DNA of 64,000 bases from Proteles cristata cristata (GCA_017311185.1 JAESUZ010001057.1:558001-622000); one strand, 5' to 3'. Shown: positions 1 to 12,140, numbered from the stretch's first letter. Numbers and translations: made by a program. Notes: a model not told the origin generated them from the sequence alone.

Positions 1-139
1 CCTCACTGACCCTCGACCCTAGACCCTCGCTGAGTTGCAGCTTTCTTTCCTGCTAGGCTTGGGGGGTGGGGGGGCAGGGGGATGAGGGGAATGGGAGGGT
101 GCTGACTCAGGACAAGAATTCTCATCTTATTTGTGACCC

Positions 140-215
140 CCTTTGCCCAGTTAATGTCTGGCATGTGATGGCAAACACTCAATAAAGATTTGCTGGCTGA
201 CTGACTAAGTGACTG
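140..215 (+). mobile_element. L2/MIR 3'-end relic
   Basis: GGCATGTGATGGCAAACACTCAATAAAGATTTGCTGGCTGACTGAC-like stretch has the pattern of the ancient L2/MIR tail (tgcTCAATAAAtatTTGttga plus short tetramer repeats). Confidence 0.5.
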
Positions 216-234
216 ACTAAATAGAGGCTCCGGA

Positions 235-400
235 GCTGGCTGCGCTCTCAGTCTTGCTCGCCACTCGGGTGTGACCTTGGCCAAATAGCTTCTCTGCACC
301 TTGGTTCATTGCCTATCAACTGAGAAAGCTGCGCTGGAAGATCTCCAAGACCTCTTCTCTTTCAGACATTTGGGGATTTTTAACTCCACCACAGATGAAA
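235..400 (+). mobile_element. MIR relic
   Basis: GTGTGACCTTGGCCAAATAGCTTCTCTGCACC matches the MIR core (tgTGACCTTGGgCAAgt...CTCTctg). Old, strongly diverged, interrupted at its 3' side by a SINE. Confidence 0.55.
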
Positions 401-421
401 GAATGCTTCCAGACTTATTTC

Positions 422-665
422 TTTGTTTTTTTTTAATTTTATTCATGGTTATTTATTTATTTAGAGAGAGAGAGTGCATGTGAACGCAGGGTGAGGGGGG
501 CAGGGAGGTGGGCAGGAGGAGCAGAGAGAGAGGGGGAGAGAGAGAATCCCAAGCAGGCTCTGCACTGCCAGCACAGAGCTAGTCACAGGGCTCAAACCAT
601 GAGATCTTACCCTGAGCTGAAATCAAGAGTAGGTCGCTTAAACCACTGAGACACCCAGGCACCCC
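422..665 (-). mobile_element. Feliform CAN-SINE
   Basis: Antisense copy with T-rich start and the head complement ending CACCCAGGCACCCC. Diverged target duplications of GACTTATTTCTTT at about 412-423 and 668-680. Confidence 0.9.
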
Positions 666-855
666 AGGACTGATTTCTTTAGATTGAGACATTAACTATC
701 CAGGTATCTTCCGTTAAAATACACATACACCATGTGGGGGGTGGGTAGCATAATAAAAAAAAACATTGGCATTACTGAGGAAAATTCTCTGGTGTTTACA
801 ATTGGCCACTCTCAGAGAAAAGTGTCTGGGGAGGGGGGGCATAGGAGAAGTAATT

Positions 856-1078
856 AAAAAAAAATTTTTTTTAGTGTTTTTATTTATTTCTAGGAGAGAG
901 AGACAGCATGAGCAGGGGAGGGTCAGAGAGAGAGGGAGTCACAGACTCTGAAACAGGCTTCCAGGCTCTGAGCTGGCAGTCAGCACAGAGTCCGACGTGG
1001 GGCTCGAACCCACGAATCCCGAGATCATGACCTAAGCAAAAGTCGGACGCTTAACCGACTAAGCCACCCAGGAGCCCC
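856..1078 (-). mobile_element. CAN-SINE, 'CCTAGAAATAAA' subfamily
   Basis: Antisense copy bounded by GAAGTAATT at 847-855 and 1079-1087. Has the subfamily marks TTTATTTCTAGGAGAG, GAGTCACAGACT and GGCAGTCAGCACAG. Directly followed by another SINE at the same target. Confidence 0.92.
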
Positions 1079-1087
1079 GAAGTAATT

Positions 1088-1293
1088 TTTTTTAAATGTT
1101 TATTTTTGAGAGAGAGACACACACACAGAATGCGAGTGGAGGAGGGGCAGAGAGAGAGGGATACACAGAATCTGAAGCAGGCTCCAGGCTCAGAGCTGTC
1201 AGCACAGAACCTGATGCAGGGCTCAAACTCACAAACTGAGATCATGACCTGAACCCAAGTCAGCCGCTTAACCAACTGAGCCACCCAGGCCCA
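1088..1293 (-). mobile_element. Feliform CAN-SINE, tandem with the previous one
   Basis: Antisense copy starting right after the 3' duplication of its neighbour. The flank GGAGAAGTAA at 1297-1306 matches 844-853, the left flank of the first copy. Confidence 0.88.
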
Positions 1294-1309
1294 CCAGGAG
1301 AAGTAAGTT

Positions 1310-2240
1310 TTGATCTGGGTAGGAAAGAAAGTCTGAAACAAGGTGTACTGTCCAGGTACTCTGGGGCTAGTTGAAATGCTGTAAGAAATACACAGGACAA
1401 GGAGCCTGGATCACTGGAACATATGGGACATAGGACAGTGGGGAATTGTGGGGACACAGAACGGCGCAAGAGGAAATATCAGTGGCCCCTGTCTGTCTAG
1501 CACCACAGCTGAACATGAGGAGCCAGACTGTGGATGGCAGAGGGAGAGCGGGCAGGGATGGGGCCGGCTCCCTGGCTAGCAGCCTGATGGGAGGCCCCTT
1601 TGGGCAGCAGGTGGGCAGGATGCTGCCTGGAGCCATCAACCTTCCACTGGGACCCCCCACCCCCACCCCGGGACAATCCTCAGGGTCCTTGCAGGGCTGA
1701 AGCTGAACAGAAGAGGCAAGAACTGTCTTCCGTGCCTTCCAGATCTCCACTCTGCTAGGCATGTACAGAGTTAGGCCTGAGGTAAGCGGTATTCCTCCCA
1801 GGGCACCTACTTTTGTCTTTTTGCATAACCTGTCACGTTCTCTCCCCCTCACAGATATTTTTGCCTTGCGTATAATGGTATTACTTTATGATTAGTCACT
1901 CACCTTAAGTAATTCACTTTTTTTTTTTTTAACTCCAAGTATATTGGATTAGTCACAATCCTTCGTCTATAGCCCTTTCTCTTCTTTGATCCAGGCCTGG
2001 CTCACCTTTGTGATTATTTGTGTTTAGTTAATTATTTATTTTGAAATAATATAAGAAGCACCCATGAACACCCAGGGCTAGAACTAAAATATGGACATAC
2101 CTACATCTACCTATGGGCTCCTCCTTCATCTCATCACTTTCCCTGTCACCCCACTCTCCACCATTCATTTTTTTAAAACTTGATTTCCAAGGCTTAGAAA
2201 CGTGGTAGTATCACAACTACTACCAGAGTTTTGGGAGCAC
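1310..2240. other. Intergenic, no gene recognised
   Basis: Moderately GC-rich unique-looking DNA. Open frames exist on both strands (for example 1367-1852 minus), but none has a recognisable domain, splice structure or conserved family. Confidence 0.6.
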
Positions 2241-2258
2241 ACCCAGTTCTGATTTCTT

Positions 2259-2419
2259 TTTTTAAGTTTATTTGTTTATTTTGAGAGAGAGAGGGAGTGC
2301 GAGTAGGAAAGGGGCAGAGAGAGAATCCCAAGCAGGCTCTGCACTGTCAGTGAGAATCCATGAGATCACGACCCGAGCCGAAGTCGGATACTTAACCGAC
2401 TGAGCCTCCCGGGCGCCCC
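2259..2419 (-). mobile_element. CAN-SINE, internally shortened
   Basis: Antisense copy lacking part of the middle (runs from CACTGTCAG straight to the tRNA-like half). Left flank TCTGATTTCTT at 2248-2258, right flank GCTGATTTCTT at 2423-2433. Confidence 0.85.
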
Positions 2420-2433
2420 TCTGCTGATTTCTT

Positions 2434-2656
2434 CTTCTTCTTTTTTTTTTATTTTTTTATTTTTTTTGAGAGAGAGAGAGAGAGCGTGAGCAGGGGAGGG
2501 TCAGAGAGAGAGGGAGGCACAGAATCTGAAACAGGCTCCAGGCTCTGAGCTAGCTGTCAGCACAGAGCCCAACACGGGTCTTGAACCCATGAACCATGAG
2601 ATCATGACCTGAGCCAAAGTTGGACGCCCAACAGACTGAGCCACCCAGTCGCACCC
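2434..2656 (-). mobile_element. CAN-SINE, tandem at the same target
   Basis: Antisense copy that begins in the right duplication of the previous SINE. The target GCTGATTTCT recurs at 2675-2684 after a C-rich stretch. Confidence 0.85.
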
Positions 2657-2825
2657 CACCCCCACCCCCCCGCTGCTGATTTCTAACTGGCTACATATGC
2701 TCATGCTCAGAGAGGCCTGAGCCTCAGGCAGTGATACGTGTTTGCAGCATCATGGCTGGAGCCACCAGCTTGTAATGGAGTCACATCGGGCACAGATACA
2801 TTTCACATTGTTTCAAAAATTTATC

Positions 2826-3040
2826 TAAGCCAAGGTTTCTCCACCTCGGCACTAATGACATTTTGGGCTGCACCATTCTTTGTTGTGAGGGGCTGTCCTG
2901 TCTGTCGTAGGAGTTTAGCAGTATACCTCTACCCACTAGATACCAGGAGCACCCCTGCCCCAGCCCCCCTAGTTGTAACAGTCAAAAACATCTCCTGGGA
3001 GAGGAGACAAAATTAGTCCTGGTTGAAAACTATCAACCTA
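2826..3040 (-). mobile_element. MER20-like hAT DNA transposon
   Basis: Recognised from GGTTTCTCCACCTCGGCACT, ATTTTGGGCTG, CACTAGATACCAG and GGTTGAAAAC at the end. These are MER20 landmarks in reverse orientation; the length of about 215 bp fits the family. Confidence 0.75.
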
Positions 3041-3127
3041 AGCAAATACTAGGTTCAACGAATCCAATTCAACAGGTTCAGTGGATCAAAAGCCCTAAAA
3101 GAGAAACAGATGCACATTTGTGCTCTG

Positions 3128-3290
3128 AGCCTCGCTACGCAAAGTGTGGTCCTGAAGAAGTAGCCGCCCCAAAGCCTGGGAGCCCATTAGATGTGCAGAA
3201 TCTTGGGCCCCACCCCAGTCCCGCTGAATCGGGGTCTGCATTTTAACAGGCTCCCCCCTGGATGATTCGTGAAGTCTGAGAAGATCTGCT
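3128..3290 (+). mobile_element. MER5A-like hAT DNA transposon
   Basis: Landmarks CAAAGTGTGGTCC, TTGGGCCCCACCCCAG, CTGAATCGGGGTCTGCATT and TTTTAACAGG are those of MER5A, a non-autonomous Charlie element shared by placental mammals. Confidence 0.8.
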
Positions 3291-3294
3291 GCAG

Positions 3295-4195
3295 AGGTTA
3301 CACAAACTCTGCTTCTCTGAATAAAGTGGGCCCAGATGCCATGTTTCTCAGTGCTGGACGGTGCTGCTGGTTTGAGTGGGACAATCCACTGTGGTTCGGG
3401 GCTGCCCCTCCCTTTGCAGGACACCCCTGCCTCGTCCCCATCCATTAAATGCCCACAGTGCTCCCCAGCCCCCAAGACAATCAGAAATATCTTCATCCTC
3501 CAGACGCTCTCTGGGGAGCAGAACCACCTCGGGCGTGCAAACCCCTGGAGAGAAGCGCTTTGTCTGACAGGAGAGCTACATCTGCAGATGCGTCCAGGAG
3601 GCACAGAACGATGCAGAAGTGAAAACAGCCCAGTGCTCTCCATCACATCCTCAAGGTGGGAGGGCTCTGACGCCAAGTGACGAGCGCTGGCCACCACAGC
3701 CAGTGGGAACACGTCAGAGCCAGACACAGCAAAGAGGGGAGAAAGGAGACCCAGGAAACATCTGGGAGAGACAGGAGCCACGACCTGCAGCCCAACCAGT
3801 TAGACGAGCTGGGGCAGGTCCCCCTGGTCCTGGATGGCCTCTTTAGGATCAAGCAAATGAGTGAAAACAGCTTGGCATCTGATAAGTGAGTCTGAAATGG
3901 GGAAGGGAATGCATCTCGGTGGGGGAGGCACCCATTCTGTGCCCTCCCCAGGTCCCTTCTCACCTGGGTGTTGGGGAGAAGAATCTTCAGGCTTTTCCAG
4001 CGCCGAGAAAATAGGAGGCTCCATGCATCGTTGGGAAAGTTGAGACCACAGGGGGAAGAGACCCACCTTCCAGGCTGCAGCTGACATCGCCTTACCTTGG
4101 GAGCAGAAGGAGCGGGGTTTGCCCTCCAACCTTGCTGTTGGCCGGGCACAGTGAGTCAGGGACCTCCCCAGCCGGATCCCCATGTCTCCCCCAAG
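3295..4195. other. Intergenic, no gene recognised
   Basis: GC-richer stretch with overlapping open frames on both strands (for example 3643-4149 minus). Codon patterns look random and no domain or splice arrangement is recognisable. Confidence 0.55.
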
Positions 4196-4199
4196 CTCC

Positions 4200-4570
4200 T
4201 ACCATTATGACTCCCTACGACCCCACAGACACCCAGAACATTCAGGCTCTTACCAACCTGCTGTGCCTTAGACATGTTGTTCATTCTACCTGGAAAGCCT
4301 TTCCTCTCCTCCTAATAACTCCTAGTCATTTTCCAAGACCCTTCTTGGACGCACTTCCTGACCTCCCCTTCTCTCAGGTAGACAAGGGGCTGAAATCTCT
4401 TTTCAGCTCCCCTACCTCCAGGCACACAGAGTCATAAACTCATAAACTGCCACATTATGGACTGATTTTGCTGGGCACAGGACTTGTGCTCTTTTTCATA
4501 TTTTATTTCCCTGGCGCCTGGCATGGCACCTGACACAAAATAGTTGATAAACATTTGTTGACCGAACAGA
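4200..4570 (+). mobile_element. L2 LINE 3'-end relic
   Basis: Reads in the L2 order: TACCTGGAAAGCCTTTCCTC, CCTTCTTGGACGCACTTCCT, then GGACTTGTGCT and CATGGCACCTGACACAAAAT before a TTTGTTGA tail. Ancient and diverged. Confidence 0.6.
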
Positions 4571-4574
4571 GGAC

Positions 4575-7500
4575 ATCCTAGAGTGCCTGGTCCACCAAGG
4601 TCATAGCTAGCCATTCTCTTTTGCTCATTTCTGTCAGGCAGGCAGTTGACCAGTGTTTACTGAGCTCCAGCCTTCATCCAGGTCCTGAGAAGCTGGTGAG
4701 GAGCAAGGACTGCCACATCCTGCCTCATGGTTCTTATGTTCCAGTGAGGGACTCTGGGGAGCCATGGCCGGCACAGCGTGTGGCTGCTGCGAGGGGCCAG
4801 CAGAGCCCATCTCTTTGTTTGCAGTTGAGGAGAAAACTGTAGCCCATAGATGGGAAGGATACACCTCTCTCCGACCCGCCCGTGCGGTGGAGTCTTCCTC
4901 AGAAGAGCCTGCAGTTAGTACTGCCCATTATCTGTCTGTTCCTGCCATACATCTCCCAGGGGGCAGACATCGGCCTCTCCAATACCACAGCTCCCCCAGT
5001 GAAAGCACAGGGACCACATCTGGCAAATACCCCAGCCCCTGCTTTCAGAATCCCCACCACCTTTCCTAACTCCTCACAGGGGGCCGTGGGTGGAAAATCA
5101 GAAACAGGATCAGATTGATCCACTTCTGTCTTTGGATCTGAGGGGATGATGCTTTTCTAACTTGGCCTGTCCTCTGGATTCTCTTCTCCCGGCCTCAGTT
5201 TGGGAGTCTGTGTTGGAAAGCAGGCATTGAAACTTCTCAGAGGCAACACGTCTTGAAGACCTCTGTGGAGACGGGAAGCTTGTGCGGTTCTGTCCTGGCT
5301 CAGGAGACTGGGGTTCGCATCACTGACAAGTCCAAGCCCAGGAGTGAGCCTTGGATTCTCACATGTGAAGAATTCCTCTGATGTTGCTCTAGAAGGGTCC
5401 CAAATTCAGGTTTCCCACTGGTCCTCAGTCTCAGAATCATTTTAAGCAAGGAGAAATGCTGGCTGGTCCTGGGGAAGACCCACAGCTCCAGACAAGGTCA
5501 GAAAAGAAAAGCTGGTAAGGAGGAGGGTAGAGGCAGGAACAGAGGCCCAATAGCTTGTCACCTCACTTAATTCTCCTCTGAATCATCTCGCCTCTAGCCG
5601 TGGTCAGCTTCCCAACAGCGTGATCCAAGCCTCTCTCTGTTGACTCCCACATTCAGCCAAACTAAGTTGTTTCCAAACATCCCATTCTGTCCCAGCCTGG
5701 GGGCCCCATCCCTGGTCTTTCCTTGGAAGAACAGTGCAGAGAGAGGCCAGATCTGCAGGAATGCCTCCTATGGCTGGGCCCTCTTAGAATGTCAGAAGCA
5801 AACTTTCTACAGGCTGTCCCAGGCCCCAGGAGGCAACACCTGGGAGTCAGAGGCAAGGAAGCCTGCCACACAAAGAAACGATGGGGGCACCCACATATCC
5901 ACCCCCAGCCACTCCATCCTCTGGGCAGCTTTCCCACATTGTGCAGCTCTGCCAAGAACCAACCCAACTGTTGCTCACCCGTCAGAGGATCACTGTCGCC
6001 TCAGATAAGGAGAGACAGGCCTCACCGCTGTGGAGCCACACAAACGCCAAGTGCCGAAGACTCCAGCGGGTTCTTCCAAAAAATCTCTAAGCCCAGGGCC
6101 ACAGCAAGTACACACAGAGCTTTCTGTGAATTACAAAAGGAGGCCCCTCAGGGCAGAAGAACTTTCAGAAGTGCCTCCTATGAGTGGGAAAAGCAGGAAA
6201 AAGTGTCCCTACTTGTGTCTCCGGACTGGCACTCCTGGGCAGGGCATAATTTGTACAACTCTACACGCGGTCTCGAGTCATCCCTCCCTTTCAGAGCCTC
6301 CCCTAGGTGGCTTCTGGAGCTCCTGTGCTCACCAACCAGTTTTCCCTGGTTACCACGCAGTCTCTGCCATGCTCTTCCCTTCCTGCTTCAGTTCCCTGGT
6401 TGATGGCTCTGCCTCTGAGGCCACGGGACAGTATCTCACCTGTGCTGGAGTCTGCTGGGAGGGTGCTGATGTCTAGACCCGGAGTGCTCCCTGCTCCCGG
6501 CCCCAAGGCTCTCAGCATGGCCAGTCTGGGAGATGCTGGAGCTTGGCTGTGTCCTCAGCACCTGAGAATGAAGGCAGTGCTGCTGAAGGCCAACATCACC
6601 CAGAACTCATTCCGCATTTTGATAGCCACTGCCTATAGGTCATCTCTCCATAAGGCCAGGAGTCCCTGGGGCCAGGCCAAAGAAGGGTTGCTATTCAGGG
6701 TAAATAGCAAGTGGTCCTCCCCATTCCAGTTACCTCTGAGCTCGTGGTGAAACCCTCCTGCTTCCGCCATTCCTCTTATTGGAGGGCAAACAAGATTGCC
6801 TGCCAGGGGCCCCATCCAACAGTTCTAAGAAAATACCTAACACACACATATGATGCTGGGTGACCCTGAATTTGCTCCTCCCCCAGAATGTGGCACCCCA
6901 AAGCTGAAGTTTATTAAATATTAGAATCAGTTACTCTAGAGCTGAGGTTTGTGGCACCCGGAGCCGAAGACTTGAAGTGAGAAGCTGGTGACATTCAGAT
7001 CTACTCTCATAGATGACGCTCATTATCACTTTACTTCCTTGAGTTCAGATCACCTAATGTGTAAACTGAGCACAACGATGAATACTGGGGCACTCTGGAT
7101 TCTCCAAGACCCTCCTGGAGCACAAAACTCTGGTCAGGATACTGCCAGGGCAAAAGAGTCCACTTTTGTACTTCTTATTAGCTACATAGTTTACCTTGTT
7201 TCCTAACAGTCCTGACATACGCTTACTTCTGTTCTCAGCTTGTGGTCCATTCCAACCTTTTTTTCTGCCAGATGCAGAAAAGTTGATAATTGGTATTGCC
7301 TCGTTCAGCATGTATATTTTTTTTGCATATATCGGTGTGGAATTTCTGGGTCAGACAATTTCCAATGGTTTGAGAAGACCCATGAAAAGTAAGGTAGTTC
7401 TGCAGAAAAGTAGAAACATAGTCCAGAAAAGGGTTTCTGTGGAATTGAAGAGACAGAAGCCCAGCTCCTTGGAGAGCTCCCTACTACCCTGTTAGCAACA

Positions 7501-8280
7501 GCTACTGTGAGATGCAGTGGGTCAAAGCCAGTAGCCCCCAGCCCCAGGCTATTGCATCTTTTCATCCTTTACCTCCCTTCCTCCTGCAAACACAAGATGG
7601 TTTGGATTATTATGCCTCCTTCTCATTGGTTCTTCTACCTCAAGACACCTCATCACTGGTAAATACAAGATGCAGCTGCTGCCCTGATTGGCTGGTCTGT
7701 TGCCGGGGTAAAGGCCAGCATGGTGCTTTCCCAGATGTGGTCTCCGTCAGGCCCCGAAGATACACACACCCCCATTCAGTGTCTCTTGACCTTCCTCCTA
7801 CCCCAGATAGTCCCTCCTTCCTCTTGTGGTTGCACAGTAAACAATCAGCCCATCCAAGGTTCCCTGGAGACCCAGAGGGTTTTCATCTTTGCAGTATTTT
7901 AGCCTGCTAAAGTAGGCTTTTATATACTCCATGAAGACAAAGTTGGGGGAAATCAGCCCTTGATAATCAAGAACACACACATCTCCACAAGACCAAGCAA
8001 GGGATCATAGATTGTCTAACAACCTAATCCTCTGAAAGGCACTGATGCTGACAGGTAAGGCTTTGCATATAAAGCAAATGTATAAGACTGAGTGGCTTGC
8101 TAGGCCCCAGCTGTTATCGGTCACCACTGTGCCTGAAATTCCACCACCAAGATTTATTCCTTTATGAATTTTCTTCTCCTGAGACCCACTATTAAAATAC
8201 AAAGAGCCCCAGATCTGTTCTGAAAGACGTGTGAAAAGGTTTCTTCCTGATCAAATGTGTTCAAAGACACCAACAACATA
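4575..8280. other. Intergenic, no gene recognised
   Basis: 3.7 kb without SINEs. Open frames such as 5723-6403 (+) have no recognisable domain and overlap one another in several frames. A few MIR-like scraps may be present (for example around 5290-5390), but I cannot assign them with confidence. Confidence 0.5.
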
Positions 8281-8281
8281 T

Positions 8282-8772
8282 TGTGATAGGTGGAGTCATC
8301 ACCCCCAAAGATGTCCATGTCCTAATCCATGGAACCTGTGGCAAAAGGGACTTGGCAGACGTGATTAACATTCAGAACCTTGAGATAGACAGGTTATCCT
8401 GGATTATCTGGAAGAGTCCAATATAATTATATGAGCCCTTAAAAGCAAAGAGATTTTCCTGACTGTCAGGGTCAGAGATGTGGTGACAGAAGCCAGATCA
8501 GACAGATGCTATGTTGCTGGCTTTGAAGCTGTAGGAAGGGGCTCACAAGTGAAGGAAGTGAAGGCATACTAGTGAATGCCTCTAAAAACTGGAAAAAAGG
8601 AAACAAATGCTCTCAAAGGGCTTCCAAAAACACAGTCCTGCCAACATCTTGTTTAATCCAGTGAGGCTGGAGTCAAACTTCTGACTAACCAAACTGTAAG
8701 ATGATAAATTTGTGTTGTTCTAAGCTACCAAGTTTATGGTATTTTGTTACTGCAGTATTGAAAGCTAAAACA
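8282..8772 (+). mobile_element. Solo LTR resembling MaLR (MLT1 type)
   Basis: Begins TGTGATAGGTGGAGTCAT. The landmarks are GATGTCCATGTCCTAATCC, GGCAAAAGGGACTT, GTTGCTGGCTTTGAAG and a 3' part with AATAAATTTGTGTTGTT-type sequence (here GATAAATTTG). No internal retroviral genes flank it. The family is ancient and the exact subfamily is uncertain. Confidence 0.6.
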
Positions 8773-8933
8773 TCCTTTCCCTTAGAGATTCATAGTGCAC
8801 TTCGGCATATTAAGGGCTCTAGGGAGACTTTCAGTAAAGATACCCACTGAAGTAAGCATTTCAGAAGTTTATTTGAAAACCGAAACTTTATTCCCCTGTA
8901 ACATCTACAAGCATCTTAGAATAGGATGTGAAA

Positions 8934-9152
8934 GGTGAGCCTGGGTGGCTCAGTTGGTTAGCATCCAACTTTGGCTCAGGTAACGATCTCAAGGTTCACA
9001 AGTTGGAGCCCTGCGTTGGGGTCTCTGCTGACAGCTCAAAGCCTGGAGCCTGCTTTGAATTCTGTGTCTCCTTCTCTCTGTGCCCCTCTCTCCCCCACTA
9101 GTACTCTGTCTCTCTCTAAAAAGTAAATAAAATATTAAGAGAATTTTTAAAA
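8934..9152 (+). mobile_element. Feliform CAN-SINE
   Basis: Sense copy with head GAGCCTGGGTGGCTCAG and A-rich tail. Diverged target duplications AATAGGATGTGAAA (about 8919-8933) and GAATATCATGTGAAA (about 9153-9167). Confidence 0.88.
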
Positions 9153-9227
9153 GAATATCATGTGAAATATACTGTATTCAAGCAAAAACTATTATTAACT
9201 TCTTAGTGTTACTTAGTTCATGTTTTC

Positions 9228-9430
9228 TTTTTCTTTTCTTTTTTTGAGGGAGAATGTGTGCACTCGTGCACGAGGTGCATGCTCAGGAGGGACTGAGGGA
9301 GGGAGAAAATCTTAAGCAGGCCCCATACCCAGTGTAGAGCCCCGCACAGGGCTGGATCTCCTGGCCCTGAGATCATGACCTGAGCTGAAATCGAGAGTTG
9401 AAGACTTAACGAACTGAACCCAGGTGCCCT
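9228..9430 (-). mobile_element. Old diverged CAN-SINE
   Basis: Antisense, with unusual sequence (GTGTGCACTCGTGCACG) in its pyrimidine-rich half. Target AGTTCATGTTTTC at 9215-9227, repeated at 9431 onward. Confidence 0.8.
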
Positions 9431-9446
9431 AGTTCATATGTTTTCT

Positions 9447-9476
9447 TCTTCTATTTTTTTAATGTTTTTTATTTAT

Positions 9477-9513
<37 letters not shown>

Positions 9514-9684
9514 CATGAGCAGGGGAGGGTCAGAGAGAGAGGGAGACACAGAATCCGAAACAGGCTCCAGGCTCTGAGCTAGCTGTCAGCACAAAGCCGG
9601 ATGCGGGGCTCAAACCCATAAACCATGAGATCATGTCCTGAGCCGAAGTTGGCTGCTTAGCCGACTGAGCCACCCAGGCGTCCC
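9447..9684 (-). mobile_element. CAN-SINE, tandem at the same target
   Basis: Antisense copy inserted in the 3' duplication of the older SINE. CATATGTTTTC is found at 9436-9446 and again at 9685-9695. Contains an expanded GA tract. Confidence 0.9.
9480..9511. repeat. (GA)n tract
   Basis: About 15 uninterrupted GA units within the SINE, a likely length-variable microsatellite. Confidence 0.85.
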
Positions 9685-9869
9685 CATATGTTTTCAATGT
9701 GATAGCTAAGTAAGAGAGAACGGGACACAGGATAAACAAGTTTTGAGAGGCCAGCATGGAGGTCTAAAGAAGTGTGACCTGGGTACAGGAAGTCAGTGAA
9801 AAGAGCAGGGAATGGGGAGAAAGTGGACACATACTGAAGAGAAACTTCAGCTGCTCCACAGTCTGTGTT

Positions 9870-10170
9870 GTTGTTCTCAATAGTTTGTGCCAAATCTTGC
9901 CTATCAGGTTTACCATATTCTCTACAAAATTTGTCCTGACCTCCTCCTCTCCCTCAGGCCTGGGCCAGAAGGTCTTCCTATGTGTCCCCATGCCCCGCTG
10001 CGTTCATTTACCTCTGGTTATGGCAGCAATGTACTGAAGTTGCTTGTTTATGTGTCTCTCCAACCAGCCTGAAGTTGCTAGAAGACAAGAGCTGTGTCTG
10101 GTTCATTGTTCAGATCTTCTGTGTCCCACCCATGCTCAGCACATTGAAGTATGTCAGGCCGAGCCTCTGT
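9870..10170 (+). mobile_element. L2 LINE 3'-end relic
   Basis: Weak but ordered match: TTTGTCCTGACCTCCTCCTC, GAAGACAAGAGCTGTGTCTG, CTTCTGTGTCCCACCCATGC and CTCAGCACATTGAAGTA resemble the L2 3' region. Confidence 0.45.
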
Positions 10171-10380
10171 CTTATCCTCTTTGGACCAGAAATATATATG
10201 AGCTTAATCATGACTTCCCTCCTGATTGGTAGGTGCTATTGAGACCCAAATCACCCCCCAGTCACAGTCCAGTCCAACAAGAACTCACGTTCCCAATAAA
10301 TCCATACAGAACCTCTCTTGTACTTTTTTGTTATTTTTTTAATGGTAGATTTTGAACCAGAATGTGATATATCTCATTTT

Positions 10381-10607
10381 TATTTTTTTTATTTTTTAAA
10401 TGCTTATTCATTTTTGAGGGGGAGGGTGCAGAGTACAAGTGAGGGAGTGGCAAAGAGAGAGGAAAACACAGGATCTGAAGCAGGCTCCAGGCTCCAAGCT
10501 GTCAGCACAGAGTCTGATTTGGCACTCGAACCCACAAACCACGAGATCATGACCTGAGTGGAAACCAAGAGTCGGATGCTTAACCGACCGAGCCACCCAG
10601 GCACCCC
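10381..10607 (-). mobile_element. Feliform CAN-SINE
   Basis: Antisense copy ending GAGCCACCCAGGCACCCC. No clean target duplication remains. Confidence 0.88.
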
Positions 10608-10609
10608 TG

Positions 10610-11375
10610 TCATACCTTTTTAAGAAACCTATCTCCCTTCTCTGGTGAAACAGAGTTTAGCTTGAATGTGTTCCATGTTGTCCCAAAGTTTGTGGGGCTA
10701 TAAGCAAAACTGAGATCAAAAGAGTGAATGCTACACTTCCAAGATGGTTTATAGGAAGCAACAGAAAATAAGGAGTTGTAGATGTGAACAGGACACCCTG
10801 GGGAAAGGAAATGAGGGATTAGGTCATTACTGGTATGAGGTGAGAGTAAAATGAGCCAGAGAGATAATCCCATATATCACCTCTTCCAGAATCCAGGAAG
10901 TCTTCCTGGATCTAGAGGACTTAGAAGTAAAGAGAAACCAAAATTTCCTGTGGGGAGCCACCCCTTCCCCTCTCTTCTTCCAAGATGAAACACATGACTT
11001 GGGCCTGAACAATTAGAGCCCTGAATCTGCTCGTTCCAGAGACTGGGGGCAAGTGTTTAAAGAGAGCAACTTCTGAGTCTGAACTTGAACCTGGAAGGAC
11101 GAAGTCCTAGAGCTGTTACTCAGTGAAGAATGATAATAAACTAATATAAAGAAGAGCAGAGGTGAGAAATGGAGAGGGTCCTAGGCCTGATGACACTACA
11201 CGAGTCCCGGATTAAGTGTCATCTGAAGTCTTTTATATATGAGCCAATAACCCCCTTTTTCTTAGTAAGTCCGTTTCAGTTGGATTTCCATTCCAATGCA
11301 ATCAAGAGTCCTGATGGTGGTCCTGATGGTGCAGAAGAAAGAAGAGCTTACATAGCATGAAAACATGGTGGAAGA
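10610..11375. other. Intergenic, no gene recognised
   Basis: AT-balanced unique DNA with short open frames only. I see no exon, RNA gene or named repeat here. Confidence 0.5.
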
Positions 11376-11482
11376 GCAACCAGCTGGCTCAGGTGGTAAC
11401 GGTTGCTGACTCTTGATATCAGGGGTTTAAGTTCAAACCCCACGTTAGGTGCAAAGATTACTTAAAAATAAATTCTTAAAAA
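11376..11482 (+). mobile_element. Short tRNA-type SINE (head only)
   Basis: CAGCTGGCTCAGGTGGTAAC and GTTTAAGTTCAAACCCC resemble tRNA A and B boxes, followed directly by an A-rich tail without the CT-rich half. An older carnivore SINE type than the full-length copies. Confidence 0.6.
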
Positions 11483-11804
11483 AAATGTTGGAGAAACCGG
11501 AGAACCAAAAGGCAAGGAGTAGTGAACACTACTCCCAGCTCCCTACTCTAGGAAGGGCCACCTCTCACCACCCCCAAGTTCACAGGAAGAGAACTGCTCT
11601 GTACCTGGGTTTGTTCAAAGAATCACTCCCCTGGCCACAACTGAGCCCGCCATACATTCTTCCTTAGGAAACTGGAACTGGAACTGAGTCCAAAGCCAGC
11701 GGAGGCTGGTGTCCTGAAGGGGAAAAGGGGCCAAACCTTGGCAGCCAAAGCATAGATAGCTGCATTTTCTGCCTGTGGACCGTGCAGTAGAGAAAGGCAA
11801 CGCA

Positions 11805-11920
11805 TCACATTATAGATGAGGAAATTTGAAGAGCAGAGAGTGTATGTGATTTTGCCTAAGGCTACACACTTGGCACGATTTTTACATAATTAGAATCCAG
11901 CTTTTCTGAACTCAGAGGTG
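11805..11920. mobile_element. MIR relic
   Basis: TATAGATGAGGAAATTTGAA, GAGCAGAGAG and CCTAAGGCTACACAC correspond to the MIR core (acagATGAGGAAActgag...aggtcacac). Confidence 0.55.
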
Positions 11921-12140
11921 AGGCAGGCAACAGCTCGGTCAGAGCGCCCTAAGCTGTGGACCTGTGAACAACTTGAGTCAGACAGCGAGGAGTGATCACA
12001 GCCTGGCCAGCCACCCAAGAAGAGTTCAGCCAATTGCAAGCACTCAAAGATATCTCTCTGCTCAAAACATCAAAGAAATTCTGGTGCTTAAAGTGTCCCT
12101 CGCTCGGTTCAGAGACTGGCTTTAAAGTACTCACACAGAG

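Noticed and set aside
1367..1852. 161-codon minus-strand frame and overlapping + frame
   Set aside because: No domain or conserved start context. Two opposed frames in a GC-rich stretch are expected by chance.
3095..3781. 228-codon open frame on the minus strand
   Set aside because: Partly overlaps the MER5A element and has no recognisable protein features.
5723..6403. 226-codon open frame on the + strand
   Set aside because: Lies in GC-rich intergenic DNA with overlapping open frames in other phases. No domain, splice context or family resemblance; composition looks like chance.
8282..8772. Possible full endogenous retrovirus
   Set aside because: Only one LTR-like unit is seen, with no gag, pol or env-like sequence on either side. 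It is treated as a solo LTR.
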